From Vitreoscilla sp. (GTDB taxonomy: Bacteria > Pseudomonadota > Gammaproteobacteria > Burkholderiales > Burkholderiaceae): DNA of 12,432 nt. The DNA lies in the NCBI GenBank assembly GCA_014378125.1, contig JACMOG010000122.1:1-12432 (forward strand). The letters run 5' to 3'. Below the pieces are notes generated by a model. It was not told where the DNA came from, made no database searches, and worked only from the letters and a program-made list of their open reading frames with translations. A program made the translations under genes and the position numbers. Below are positions 1 through 7,840 of this stretch, one piece after another. Each line of letters opens with the position of its first letter. Within the stretch, counting starts at the first letter, position 1.

Positions 1-1
1 C

Positions 2-517
2 AAGACCTGGGACCCCACCGCGGCGCTGGCCGGCAAGCAAGCGGTGCGCGCGGTGGCCCCGCCCGCGCCATCGACCCCAGCCCCCGACACCGCCATCGTG
101 CCGCGCGCTCCCGGTCCCGTGCTGCCGCCTGCGGCCGACGCGGGCAAGGCAACGCCGTCGACCGCCGCCGCCTCGCGAAATGTGGAAACCCCCAAGAGCT
201 CGCGCGACGCGGCCGCCATCCTCAACGGTGGCGACGCCGCCGATGCGACCAAGACGACCGCCGGTGCCGATCCGTTCATCTATTTCGTGCAAGTGGGCGC
301 CTACTCCAAACCGGAAGATGCCGAGCAGCAGCGGGCGAAACTTGCGATGTCCGGCCTGCGCGCCACGGTTTCCGAGCGCGAACAGAATGGCCGCACGGTG
401 CACCGAGTTCGACTTGGGCCGTTTGACAGGAAGGACGAGGCCGACGCGCAGACCGATCGCGCCAAAGCCATCGATCCGGACGCATCGCTGGTGCGCGTCG
501 ACCGCTCGAAACAATGA
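2..517 (+). CDS. SPOR-domain cell-division protein (FtsN-like), 5' partial
   Basis: The frame is open from the first bases of the window, so the true start and any N-terminal membrane anchor lie upstream. The visible part is 171 residues. About 85 residues of Pro/Ala/Thr-rich low-complexity linker are followed by a C-terminal SPOR domain of about 75 residues, which begins PFIYFVQVGAYSKPEDAEQQ and includes the typical HRVRLGPF strand. SPOR domains bind denuded septal peptidoglycan, so the protein probably works at the division site in the periplasm, as FtsN-type proteins do. In Burkholderiales a SPOR protein commonly sits just before dsbA, as it does here. The assignment as FtsN itself is less certain than the SPOR call, because the anchor is not visible. 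The gene ends at TGA 515-517, seven bases before a REP-like hairpin. Confidence 0.88.
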   Translation, partial: KTWDPTAALAGKQAVRAVAPPAPSTPAPDTAIVPRAPGPVLPPAADAGKATPSTAAASRNVETPKSSRDAAAILNGGDAADATKTTAGADPFIYFVQVGAYSKPEDAEQQRAKLAMSGLRATVSEREQNGRTVHRVRLGPFDRKDEADAQTDRAKAIDPDASLVRVDRSKQ

Positions 518-523
518 AACCCC

Positions 524-551
524 GGGGTCTGGCCCCACGGGGCCAGACCCC
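524..551. repeat. REP-like perfect palindrome (element A)
   Basis: Two perfect 13-bp arms, GGGGTCTGGCCCC (524-536) and GGGGCCAGACCCC (539-551), are separated by only AC. The element lies between the SPOR gene and dsbA. It has no T-tract, so it is not a standard intrinsic terminator, although such a stable hairpin could still affect the 3' end of the upstream mRNA. A half-site, CCTGACCCC, follows at 557-565. The outer stem GGGGTC-N-GGC...GCC-N-GACCCC matches the hairpins around the rayT gene about 6.4-7.3 kb away. I therefore read it as a dispersed REP-type element mobilised by a RAYT transposase. Confidence 0.7.
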
Positions 552-590
552 GCAAACCTGACCCCGCCCATTTCCCGTCAAAGGATCCGC

Positions 591-1244
591 ATGAACCGCC
601 GTGAGTTTTCCCTGCACCTGGCCGGCGCTGCCGGCGTCGCCACCCTGGCGGCCCTGGGCGTGCCGCTGACGGCGTTCGCGCAGGGCGCCCCGGTGGAAGG
701 CAAGGACTACAACAAGCTCAAGACGCCGATCAACCTGCCCCGCACGGGCAAGGTCGAGGTGATCGAGTTCTTCTGGTACGGCTGCCCGCACTGCTTCGCC
801 TTCGAGTCCACCATCGAGCCCTGGATCGCCAAGCTGCCGCCGGACGTGCACTTCCGCCGCGTGCCGGTGCAGTTCGACGCGCTCAAGGAGATCCACCAGC
901 AGATCTACTACACGTGGGAGGCGCTGGGCCTGGTCGACGCGATGCACACGAAGACGTTCAACCGCTTCCACCTCCAGCACAAGCCGATCAACCGCGAGGA
1001 AGACATGCTGGCTTTCGCGCAGGAGAGCGGTCTCGACGTGGCCAAGGTCAAGGCGGCGTGGGAGAGCTTCTCGGTGCGCACGAAGCTGGGCCAGGCCAAG
1101 CAGTTGTCCGACGACTACGGCGTGGACGGCGTGCCGATGATCGGCATCCACGGCCGCTACACCACCTCGCCGTCGATGGGCGGCCCGGCCGAGTGCCTGG
1201 CCACCACCGACGCCCTGGTGGCGCAGCTGCGCAAGAGCGCCTGA
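591..1244 (+). CDS. dsbA: Thiol:disulfide interchange protein DsbA (first copy)
   Basis: This 217-residue protein has the usual DsbA length. It is a periplasmic oxidase that donates its disulfide to newly exported proteins and is re-oxidised by DsbB. An N-terminal signal (1-30, ending AFA) carries NRREFSLHL, a twin-arginine-like motif, then a hydrophobic stretch. The thioredoxin-fold active site FFWYGCPHC places the cysteines at 65 and 68. The cis-proline is P182, preceded by valine (GVP), as in classical DsbA. The start ATG at 591 is supported by AAGGA at 581-585 with 5-nt spacing. The gene follows the SPOR gene and a REP-like palindrome, and is followed 56 nt later by a second dsbA. The pair is clearly a tandem duplication. 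Confidence 0.95.
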   Translation: MNRREFSLHLAGAAGVATLAALGVPLTAFAQGAPVEGKDYNKLKTPINLPRTGKVEVIEFFWYGCPHCFAFESTIEPWIAKLPPDVHFRRVPVQFDALKEIHQQIYYTWEALGLVDAMHTKTFNRFHLQHKPINREEDMLAFAQESGLDVAKVKAAWESFSVRTKLGQAKQLSDDYGVDGVPMIGIHGRYTTSPSMGGPAECLATTDALVAQLRKSA

Positions 1245-1300
1245 TGGCGCACGGCCGCCCGAAGCAGTCGGTTCGCAGTGCGCAGCACGGAGATTCCATC

Positions 1301-1969
1301 ATGACCGTGATGAACCGCCGCAGCTTCTCGCGCAATGCGGCCAGCGTCGCCGGCGCGCTCGTGCTGGCGGGTGCCGGCGTGCCCCTGCGCGCCCGCGCGC
1401 AAGGCTTCGTGCCCCTGGAGGGCCGCGACTTCCAGAGCCTGGCCAAGCCCATCGCGGTGCCGGCCAACGGCAAGATCGAGGTCATCGAGTTCTTCTGGTA
1501 CGCCTGCCCGCACTGCTTCGCCTTCGAGCCGGCCCTCGAGCCGTGGATCGCCCGGCTGCCGTCGACCGTGCACTTCACGCGCGTGCCCGTGGGCTTCGAC
1601 GCGCGCAAGGAGATCCACCAGCGCATCTTCTACACCTGGGAGGCGCTGGGCGCGCTCGACCAGATGCACGTGAAGACCTTCACGCGCTTCCACGTGCAGA
1701 AGAAGCCCATCGACAGCATCGGCGACATGGTGGGCTTCGCCCAGGAGAACGGCCTCGATCCGGTGAAGGTGCAGGCGGCCTGGAACAGCTTTTCAGTGCA
1801 GTCGAAGTGCGCCGCGGCCAAGCGGCTGGAAGACGACTACGGCATCGAGCGCATGCCCGAGATGGCCATCGCCGGCCGCTTCGTGGCCATCGCCCAGCCC
1901 GAAGCCGGCCCGGACAGCGTGCTGGTGACCACGGACTGGCTGGTGAACCGCGTTCGCAAGGGCGGTTGA
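1301..1969 (+). CDS. DsbA-like thiol:disulfide interchange protein (second, divergent copy)
   Basis: This 222-residue paralogue of the preceding gene is roughly 60% identical by eye and colinear throughout. Its signal (1-33) again holds a twin-arginine-like segment, NRRSFSRN. The active site is FFWYACPHC with cysteines 69 and 72, so the redox motif is intact. The cis-Pro loop differs: P186 is preceded by methionine (RMPEM) instead of valine. There is also an extra cysteine, C170, in the helical part. The residue before the cis-proline is known to tune substrate and redox behaviour in this fold, so a distinct client range is plausible but is an inference. The start at 1301 is preferred because GGAG (1289-1292) lies 8 nt upstream. 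The in-frame ATG at 1310 would be 17 nt away. The 56-nt gap suggests cotranscription with the first dsbA. Confidence 0.88.
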   Translation: MTVMNRRSFSRNAASVAGALVLAGAGVPLRARAQGFVPLEGRDFQSLAKPIAVPANGKIEVIEFFWYACPHCFAFEPALEPWIARLPSTVHFTRVPVGFDARKEIHQRIFYTWEALGALDQMHVKTFTRFHVQKKPIDSIGDMVGFAQENGLDPVKVQAAWNSFSVQSKCAAAKRLEDDYGIERMPEMAIAGRFVAIAQPEAGPDSVLVTTDWLVNRVRKGG

Positions 1970-2054
1970 TCGGGCAGGCCCCGGCCGGCGTGGATCTGCC
2001 AAGGCGTTGGTCAGCACCGACAGCCGTGATCAACCCGATGCGTAAAGGGGCTGC

Positions 2055-2068
2055 ATGGTGCGCACCAT
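2055..2068. promoter_or_regulatory. 14-bp perfect palindrome upstream of lptA
   Basis: ATGGTGCGCACCAT is a perfect palindrome. Its right end lies 14 bp upstream of the TAGAAT -10-like box, so it would cover the -35 region of the putative lptA promoter. That position suits an operator, but I know no regulator that matches it. The order of half-sites (GGTGC then GCACC) is the reverse of the NtrC consensus. Confidence 0.35.
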
Positions 2069-2082
2069 CGTTGCGTGCGGGC

Positions 2083-2088
2083 TAGAAT
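2083..2088 (+). promoter_or_regulatory. -10-like box of the putative lptA-lptB-rpoN promoter
   Basis: TAGAAT at 2083-2088 fits a sigma-70 -10 hexamer (5 of 6 to TATAAT). It lies 26 nt upstream of the chosen lptA ATG, giving a leader of about 20 nt if transcription starts near 2095. No good TTGACA-like -35 is visible at the right spacing; that slot is occupied by the palindrome at 2055-2068. The box sits in the only sizeable gap (1970-2114) before the operon. Nothing else is seen in that gap. Confidence 0.45.
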
Positions 2089-2114
2089 GGTCTGCAATTT
2101 CCGTGCCGATCACG

Positions 2115-2750
2115 ATGCGACCGCTAAAAACACTTCCCGCGCCTGATGTCCTCCGCGCCGCCCTGGCGGTCTTCGCCCTGGCGTGCGCCGGTCCGGCCGC
2201 CCACGCGGAGAAGGCCGACCGCACCAAGCCGATGAGCGTCACCAGCGGCGGCGACCATCCCGACGTCGTCGACCTGAAGAAGCACAGCGCCGTGTTCACC
2301 GGCAACGTGGTCATCACGCAGGGCACGCTCGAGATCCACGCCGACCGCGTGGAGGTGAGCCAGGATCCCGACGGCAACCAGCTGGGCTACGCGTTCGGAT
2401 CGTCGACCAGGCCCGCCACCTTCCGCCAGAAGCGCGACGGTGCCGACGAGTACAGCGAGGGCGACGCCCAGAAGATCGAGTACGACAGCGCCGCCAACCG
2501 GGTGCGCTTCGTGGGCGCGGCCCACCTGCGCATGCTCAAGGGCATCGCCGTCACGGACCAGGCCAACGCGGCGCTGATCACCTACGACACGGGCTCGGAG
2601 ACCATCAAGCTGGGCTCGGGCGAGCCGGGCACGCCCACCTCGTCGACGGGTGGCCGCACCCCGGCCATCTTCACGCCCAAGGCGTCGAACGCGCCCAAGG
2701 CGACCGAGGAGCTGCGGCTCCCGGCGCCGGCATCGGGGCCGCCCAAATGA
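2115..2750 (+). CDS. lptA: Lipopolysaccharide export periplasmic protein LptA
   Basis: This 211-residue protein has a signal peptide (about 1-31, ending AHA). The OstA/LptA beta-jellyroll follows at roughly residues 45-165, recognisable from [30 protein letters not shown] and the later [12 protein letters not shown] Pro/Ser/Thr-rich tail ends the protein. LptA forms the periplasmic bridge that carries lipopolysaccharide from the inner-membrane LptBFGC complex to LptD/E. The ATG at 2115 is chosen over an in-frame ATG at 2055 because the earlier start would put the -10-like box inside the coding region and add a non-signal leader. No clear Shine-Dalgarno is visible. The stop overlaps the lptB start (ATGA, 4-nt overlap), implying translational coupling. 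lptC and kdsC/kdsD, which usually sit just upstream in proteobacteria, are absent here. Confidence 0.92.
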   Translation: MRPLKTLPAPDVLRAALAVFALACAGPAAHAEKADRTKPMSVTSGGDHPDVVDLKKHSAVFTGNVVITQGTLEIHADRVEVSQDPDGNQLGYAFGSSTRPATFRQKRDGADEYSEGDAQKIEYDSAANRVRFVGAAHLRMLKGIAVTDQANAALITYDTGSETIKLGSGEPGTPTSSTGGRTPAIFTPKASNAPKATEELRLPAPASGPPK

Positions 2751-3508
2751 CGCCGGCCAGCGCCACCCAGAGCCGCCTCGAGGCCACCGGCCTGCGCAAG
2801 TCGTACGGCGCGCGCGTGGTGGTCAAGGAAGTGCACCTGGCCGTCAACGCCGGCGAGGTCGTCGGCCTGCTGGGCCCGAACGGCGCCGGCAAGACCACCA
2901 CGTTCTACATGGTGGTGGGCCTGGTGCGCGCCGACGCGGGCGAAATCAGCATCGACGGCCAGCAGATCTCGGCCAAGCCCATCCACCAGCGTTCGCGCCT
3001 GGGCCTCAGCTACCTGCCGCAGGAAGCCTCCATCTTCCGCAAGCTGACCGTCGACGAGAACATCCGCGCGGTGCTGGAGCTGCAGTACGACGAGAACGGC
3101 AAGGCGCTCAAGACCGCCGACATCGACAAGCGCCTCGACGGGCTGCTCAACGACCTGAGCCTGACGCACCTGCGCGATTCGCCGGCGCCGGCGCTGTCCG
3201 GCGGCGAGCGGCGCCGCGTGGAGATCGCCCGCGCGCTCGCCACGCAGCCGCGCTTCATCCTGCTCGACGAGCCGTTCGCCGGCGTCGACCCGATCGCCGT
3301 CATCGAGATCCAGCGCATCATCGGCTTCCTGAAGGCGCGCGGCATCGGCGTGCTGATCACCGACCACAACGTGCGCGAGACGCTGGGCATCTGCGACCGC
3401 GCGTACATCATCAGCGAAGGCCGGGTGCTGGCCGAAGGGACCCCCGCCGAGATCGTCGAGAACGCCGACGTCCGTCGCGTGTACCTCGGCGAACACTTCC
3501 GGATGTGA
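2747..3508 (+). CDS. lptB: Lipopolysaccharide export ABC transporter ATP-binding protein LptB
   Basis: This 253-residue cytoplasmic ATPase powers lipopolysaccharide extraction with LptF/LptG. All nucleotide-binding motifs are present: Walker A GPNGAGKT (43-50), Q-loop Q92 in YLPQEASIF, signature LSGGERRR (150-157), Walker B ILLDEP (171-176) and the switch histidine H207 in TDHNVRE. The sequences RKLTVDENI and EHFRM at the C-terminus are typical of LptB rather than of other ABC ATPases. It starts within the lptA stop and ends 16 nt before rpoN. That order, lptA-lptB-rpoN, is conserved widely in proteobacteria. Confidence 0.97.
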   Translation: MTPASATQSRLEATGLRKSYGARVVVKEVHLAVNAGEVVGLLGPNGAGKTTTFYMVVGLVRADAGEISIDGQQISAKPIHQRSRLGLSYLPQEASIFRKLTVDENIRAVLELQYDENGKALKTADIDKRLDGLLNDLSLTHLRDSPAPALSGGERRRVEIARALATQPRFILLDEPFAGVDPIAVIEIQRIIGFLKARGIGVLITDHNVRETLGICDRAYIISEGRVLAEGTPAEIVENADVRRVYLGEHFRM

Positions 3509-3524
3509 GCGCAGGCGAGTGAAC

Positions 3525-5084
3525 ATGAAAGCCTCGCTGCAGGTGCGCCTGTCGCAACACCTGGCGCTCACGCCGCAGCTCCAGCAGTCCATCCGGCTGC
3601 TGCAACTCTCGACCCTGGAACTGCACCAGGAGATCGAGCAGATGATGGAGCAGAACCCGTTCCTCGAGCCCGAGGAAGAGGCGGGTCTGGCCGAGACGCC
3701 GTTCGAGGGACTGAACGCGAGCACGTCCGCCACCGCGTCGGACACGGCCAAGACGGCCACCGACGTCGATGCCGACGGCCGCACCAGCAACGACAACGTC
3801 GACGAGCCCGCGGGCGTGGACGCCGCCGAGTTCGGCACCACCGAGCGCGACGACTGGGAGAACGGCACCGAGCGCGACGACTTCGACGGCATCCGCGAGC
3901 TGCCCTCGTCGGGCAGTGGCCAGTCGGGCGACAACGACGACGACTTCGAACGCCAGAACCGCAACGACGTCGGCATCAGCCTCGAGGATCACCTGCGCAC
4001 GCAGTTGAGCAGCCTGCGCCTGTCCGAGGAGGATGCGGCCGCGGTGCTGGTGCTCATCGAGTCGCTCAACGAGGACGGCTACCTGGCCGATGCACTCGAA
4101 GAGATCGCCGAGCGCCTGGCCGAGGTGCTGGGCGTCGAGGGCGAAGAGGAGCACGAGGAGCTGCTGCACCGGCTGCAGTGCGGCCTGAACTTCCTCCAGA
4201 GCATGGAGCCCACCGGCGTGGGCGCGCGCTCGCTGGGCGAATGCCTGAGCCTGCAACTGCGCCAGAAGCCGCCGCCGAGGTCCACCGCCGGCTCGCTGCT
4301 GGCCGCGCTGAAGATCTGCACCGAGCACCTGGGGTTGCTGGCCCGGCGCGACTTCAAGAAGATCGCGCAGTTGATCCAGATGGACGAGCCCACCGTGCGC
4401 GCGGCGCAGGGCCTGATCGTGGCGCTGGAGCCCAAGCCAGGCCGCCCGTTCGCGCGCGCCGAGGCGCAGATCATCATCCCCGACGTGATCGTGATGAAGG
4501 TGGCGCGCCAGTGGAAGGCCGTGCTCAATCCCGACGTGATGCCCAAGCTGCGGGTGAACGACCTCTATGCGCAGGCGATCAAGTCGCAGCGCGCCAGCGG
4601 CAGCGCGCTCACCGCACGGCTGCAGGAGGCGCGCTGGTTCATCCGCAACATCCAGCAGCGCTTCGACACCATCCTGCGCGTGTCGCAGGCCATCATCGAG
4701 CGGCAGAAGAACTTCTTCAGCCACGGCGCCATCGCCATGAAGCCGCTGGTGCTGCGCGAGATCGCCGACGAGCTGGGCCTGCACGAGTCGACCATCTCGC
4801 GCGTGACCACCGCCAAGTACATGTCGACGCCGTTCGGCACCTACGAGCTGAAGTACTTCTTCGGCTCGTCGCTGAACACCGACGCCGGCGGCAACGCGTC
4901 GTCCACCGCGGTGCGCGCGCTGATCAAGCAGCTGGTGGCCGCCGAGAGCGCCGCCAAGCCGCTGTCCGACAGCCAGCTGGCCGAGCTCCTTGAAGGCCAG
5001 GGCATCCAGGTGGCGCGCCGCACGGTGGCCAAGTATCGTGAAGCCTTGAAGATTGCGCCGGCCAACCTGCGCCGGACGGTATAG
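3525..5084 (+). CDS. rpoN: RNA polymerase sigma-54 factor RpoN
   Basis: This protein has 519 residues. Region I (about 1-50) is the Gln/Leu-rich activator-interacting domain, MKASLQVRLSQHLALTPQLQ. An unusually acidic Asp/Glu-rich linker (about 50-145, with runs such as DNDDDFE) forms region II. The core-binding domain follows, then a helix-turn-helix near 405-445 (REIADELGLHESTISRVT). The RpoN box ARRTVAKYRE lies at 497-506. Sigma-54 directs transcription from -24/-12 promoters with ATP-dependent enhancer-binding proteins. An in-frame GTG at 3519 is possible, but the ATG at 3525 gives the conserved MK-SLQ start. The stop TAG is immediately followed by the ATG of the next gene. The hpf/ptsN genes that commonly follow rpoN are not here. 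Confidence 0.97.
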   Translation: MKASLQVRLSQHLALTPQLQQSIRLLQLSTLELHQEIEQMMEQNPFLEPEEEAGLAETPFEGLNASTSATASDTAKTATDVDADGRTSNDNVDEPAGVDAAEFGTTERDDWENGTERDDFDGIRELPSSGSGQSGDNDDDFERQNRNDVGISLEDHLRTQLSSLRLSEEDAAAVLVLIESLNEDGYLADALEEIAERLAEVLGVEGEEEHEELLHRLQCGLNFLQSMEPTGVGARSLGECLSLQLRQKPPPRSTAGSLLAALKICTEHLGLLARRDFKKIAQLIQMDEPTVRAAQGLIVALEPKPGRPFARAEAQIIIPDVIVMKVARQWKAVLNPDVMPKLRVNDLYAQAIKSQRASGSALTARLQEARWFIRNIQQRFDTILRVSQAIIERQKNFFSHGAIAMKPLVLREIADELGLHESTISRVTTAKYMSTPFGTYELKYFFGSSLNTDAGGNASSTAVRALIKQLVAAESAAKPLSDSQLAELLEGQGIQVARRTVAKYREALKIAPANLRRTV

Positions 5085-6371
<1,287 letters not shown>

Positions 6372-6395
6372 ACGTCACCCTCCGGTCAGGATCGC

Positions 6396-6428
6396 GCAAG
6401 GCGCTTGCTCCAAAACCCGTCAACGGGT
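6396..6428 (+). other. Two small hairpins after the methyltransferase gene
   Basis: GCAAG-gcg-CTTGC (6396-6408) and ACCCGT-ca-ACGGGT (6415-6428) can form adjacent short stems 25-57 nt after the rlmL-like stop. Neither is followed by a T-run, so intrinsic termination is only weakly supported. They could be a factor-assisted 3' end or part of the leader of the next gene. Confidence 0.25.
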
Positions 6429-6435
6429 CGTCTCC

Positions 6436-6484
6436 GGGGATCGTTTTCTGGGTGCTCTCTCGCACACATCCGCAAAACGACCCC
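6436..6484 (+). promoter_or_regulatory. Long leader hairpin upstream of the small exported protein
   Basis: The left arm GGGGaTCGTTTT (6436-6447) pairs with AAAACGACCCC (6474-6484), giving 11 base pairs with a single bulged A6440. The loop holds a nested GTGC-tctctc-GCAC stem (6452-6465). The structure ends 6 nt before the Shine-Dalgarno AGGAG (6491-6495) and 17 nt before the start codon of the 6502 gene. That position suggests a translational or mRNA-stability element. This is an inference from pairing alone. Confidence 0.4.
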
Positions 6485-6501
6485 ATCGACAGGAGATCAT
6501 C

Positions 6502-6972
6502 ATGTCCTTCAAGCTCTCGACCCCGCTGCTCGCCGCACTCGCGCTGACCGCCTCGTTCACCGCCCTGTCGGCCCACGCCGCCGACCTGCCCGGCAAGCAC
6601 CCCGCGTACCTGCACGCGCTCACCGACCTGCGCGGCGCGCGCTGGAACCTCGAACATCGCGCCGGCGACGCGGCCGTGAGCTCGCAGGAAGACGTGGCCA
6701 TCGTCGAGACCGACCGCGCGATCCACGAGGCCAAGACGGCCGCGATGGAAGACGGCAAGAACATCGAGGATCACCCGCAGGAAGACGCGAACCTCGACCG
6801 CCCGGGCCGCCTGCACCACGCGCTGGAGCTGCTGCAGAAGGCCAGGAACGACGTGGCTCGCGAGGAAGACAACCCCGAGACGCGCAACCTGCGCAACCGC
6901 ATCGTCGAACACACCGACCTGGCCATCGAAGCCACGAAGCACGCGATCCACGACGTCGAACAAGGACGTTGA
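6502..6972 (+). CDS. Small exported helical protein of unknown function
   Basis: This 156-residue protein has a clear Sec signal peptide (1-26, ending SAHA). The mature part, about 130 residues, is predicted all-helical and rich in His, Asp and Glu. Phrases such as LPGKHPAYLHALTDLRGARW, HPQEDANLDRPGRLHHALELL and the final EHTDLAIEATKHAIHDVE recall an uncharacterised periplasmic family I have seen in Burkholderiales. I can give it no function. The many His/Asp residues could bind metal, but no defined site is visible. The start is secure: AGGAG at 6491-6495, 6 nt upstream. A stable hairpin precedes it and a REP-like hairpin begins 7 nt after its stop, so it appears to be a single-gene unit. 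Confidence 0.85.
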   Translation: MSFKLSTPLLAALALTASFTALSAHAADLPGKHPAYLHALTDLRGARWNLEHRAGDAAVSSQEDVAIVETDRAIHEAKTAAMEDGKNIEDHPQEDANLDRPGRLHHALELLQKARNDVAREEDNPETRNLRNRIVEHTDLAIEATKHAIHDVEQGR

Positions 6973-6979
6973 TCCGAAA

Positions 6980-7008
6980 GGGGCCTGGCCGAAAGGGAGC
7001 CTGGCCCC
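6980..7008. repeat. REP-like hairpin upstream of rayT (element B)
   Basis: The arms GGGGCC-t-GGC (6980-6989) and GCC-t-GGCCCC (6999-7008) pair with a T-T mismatch at the seventh position and a 9-nt loop. The same stretch is also a near-direct repeat, GAAAGGGgCCTGGCC then GAAAGGGaGCCTGGCC. It lies 7 nt after the preceding stop and 83 nt before the rayT start. The architecture matches elements A and C. REP hairpins beside a rayT gene are the usual substrates of the encoded enzyme. Confidence 0.62.
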
Positions 7009-7079
7009 GACCGCCCACCGCCCCGCCGATCACAGGAAAATGCGCCCGCCGGCGCCCAAGTCATTCGCGGCGATGCCCC

Positions 7080-7085
7080 TAAGCT
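7080..7085 (+). promoter_or_regulatory. -10-like box immediately upstream of rayT
   Basis: TAAGCT ends 6 nt before the rayT ATG, and there is no Shine-Dalgarno between them. If it is used, transcription would begin at or next to the start codon and the mRNA would be essentially leaderless. No convincing -35 is seen. The spacing is suggestive only. Confidence 0.3.
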
Positions 7086-7091
7086 CGGGCC

Positions 7092-7748
7092 ATGCCTCGC
7101 CCCCCTCGCCTCGAGTACCCCGACGCCATCTACCACGTGACGGCTCGCGGGGTGCAGCAAGACGCGATCTTCCTCGACGACCAGGATCGTGCGACGTTGC
7201 TCAGGATCCTGGCCAGGATGCTGCGAGACTGCGACGCCCATGCGTTCGCGTTCTGCCTGTTGGGCAACCATTGCCACTTCGTCCTGCAGACCCACCAGCC
7301 CGATCTGTCGGTGCTGATGCGTCGCGTCAACAGCCTCTACAGCCTGACGTTCAACCAGCGCCATCGACGTCACGGGCACGTCTTCCAAGGCCGCTTCTTC
7401 GCGGTGCACGTGGATCGAGATGCCTACCTCCTGGAGGTATGTCGCCACGTCGACCTCAATCCCGTGCGCGCGGGGCTCGTGGAATCGCCCGCGCAATGGC
7501 GCTGGTCGAGTTATCGCGCGCACGTGGGATCGACGCCAATTCCGCCTTGGCTGGCCACATCCGAGCTTCACGGGATGCTGATGGGGCAGATGCCGCGTGG
7601 CGACACGCAGGTGGGCGAGGCGCAGCGTCGATATGCCGAGTTCGTCGCTGAAGGTCGCGGGCGGTGGCTCTGGAAAGAGTCCTTGCGGCACGGCGCTTAC
7701 CTTGGCGATGATGCGTTCGTGGAGCGTGTGAAGGCGCGTGCTGGTTGA
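7092..7748 (+). CDS. rayT: REP-associated tyrosine transposase (RAYT, Y1/HUH single-strand nuclease)
   Basis: This 218-residue protein belongs to the IS200/IS605-related Y1 transposase superfamily (Transposase_17 type). These enzymes cut and join single-stranded DNA at REP palindromes through a 5'-phosphotyrosine link. The start MPRPPRLEYPDAIYHVTARG is characteristic. The metal-binding HUH-type motif is H60-C61-H62 in LLGNHCHFVLQT, FQGRFF follows at 98-103, and the likely catalytic Tyr is Y112 in AYLLEVCRHVDLNPVRAGL. The C-terminal region (WRWSSYRAHVG, GAYLGDDAFVERV) is also typical, so the gene looks intact. Codon choice is less G/C-biased than in the neighbours (more CAT, GAT, CGT), consistent with horizontal origin. 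It is bracketed by REP-like hairpins about 80 nt from each end and is convergent with the next gene. RAYTs are normally single-copy domesticated genes rather than free transposons. Confidence 0.93.
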   Translation: MPRPPRLEYPDAIYHVTARGVQQDAIFLDDQDRATLLRILARMLRDCDAHAFAFCLLGNHCHFVLQTHQPDLSVLMRRVNSLYSLTFNQRHRRHGHVFQGRFFAVHVDRDAYLLEVCRHVDLNPVRAGLVESPAQWRWSSYRAHVGSTPIPPWLATSELHGMLMGQMPRGDTQVGEAQRRYAEFVAEGRGRWLWKESLRHGAYLGDDAFVERVKARAG

Positions 7749-7780
7749 GGGCATGATCTCAGCGCAAGGTGTCTCGCATT

Positions 7781-7840
7781 GGCGTTCGAGGTCAGGCATT
7801 GGCGTTCGAGGTCAGGCATTGGCGTTCGGGGTCAGGCATC
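7781..7840. repeat. Three tandem copies of a 20-bp unit
   Basis: Copies lie at 7781-7800, 7801-7820 and 7821-7840. The first two are identical (GGCGTTCGAG then GTCAGGCATT). The third differs at two positions (GGCGTTCGGG then GTCAGGCATC). A CATT at 7777-7780 precedes the array. The third copy supplies the left arm of the REP-like hairpin at 7828-7871, so the array looks like duplication of a REP arm. There are no spacers, which excludes a CRISPR array. Confidence 0.9.

Noticed and set aside
524..551. Element A as a classical rho-independent terminator of the SPOR gene
   Set aside because: The hairpin is very stable but has no T-tract after it. It shares its stem layout with the rayT-flanking hairpins, so a REP-type element explains it better.
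2057..2075. Possible sigma-54 (-24/-12) promoter before lptA-rpoN (autoregulation)
   Set aside because: GG at 2057-2058 would need GC at 2069-2070, but the bases there are CG, and no TTGC follows at correct spacing.
2055..2114. Earlier lptA start at 2055
   Set aside because: It would place the -10-like box within the coding region and add 20 residues with no signal-peptide logic. The ATG at 2115 gives a normal LptA signal peptide.
3519..3524. GTG start of rpoN at 3519
   Set aside because: It adds only two residues. The ATG at 3525 matches the conserved MK-SLQ beginning of sigma-54 proteins.
2582..3976. Long antisense reading frame (464 codons) across lptB and the start of rpoN
   Set aside because: It is antisense to lptB, which has complete family motifs. 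The translation is low-complexity and Leu/Arg/Ala/Val-rich, as expected from the mirror frame of a high-GC gene.
3411..4784. Long antisense reading frame (457 codons) across rpoN
   Set aside because: Composition is dominated by Leu/Ala/Val/Gln/Arg/His with no recognisable domain; it is a shadow of the rpoN codons.
7040..7651. Alternative frame with AGGA just upstream, overlapping rayT
   Set aside because: AGGA is only 2 nt from the ATG, too close to act. The product is Pro/Arg/Ala-rich with no motif, whereas the 7092 frame encodes a complete RAYT.
7781..7840. Short CRISPR array
   Set aside because: The three 20-bp units are directly tandem with no spacers, and no cas gene is present.
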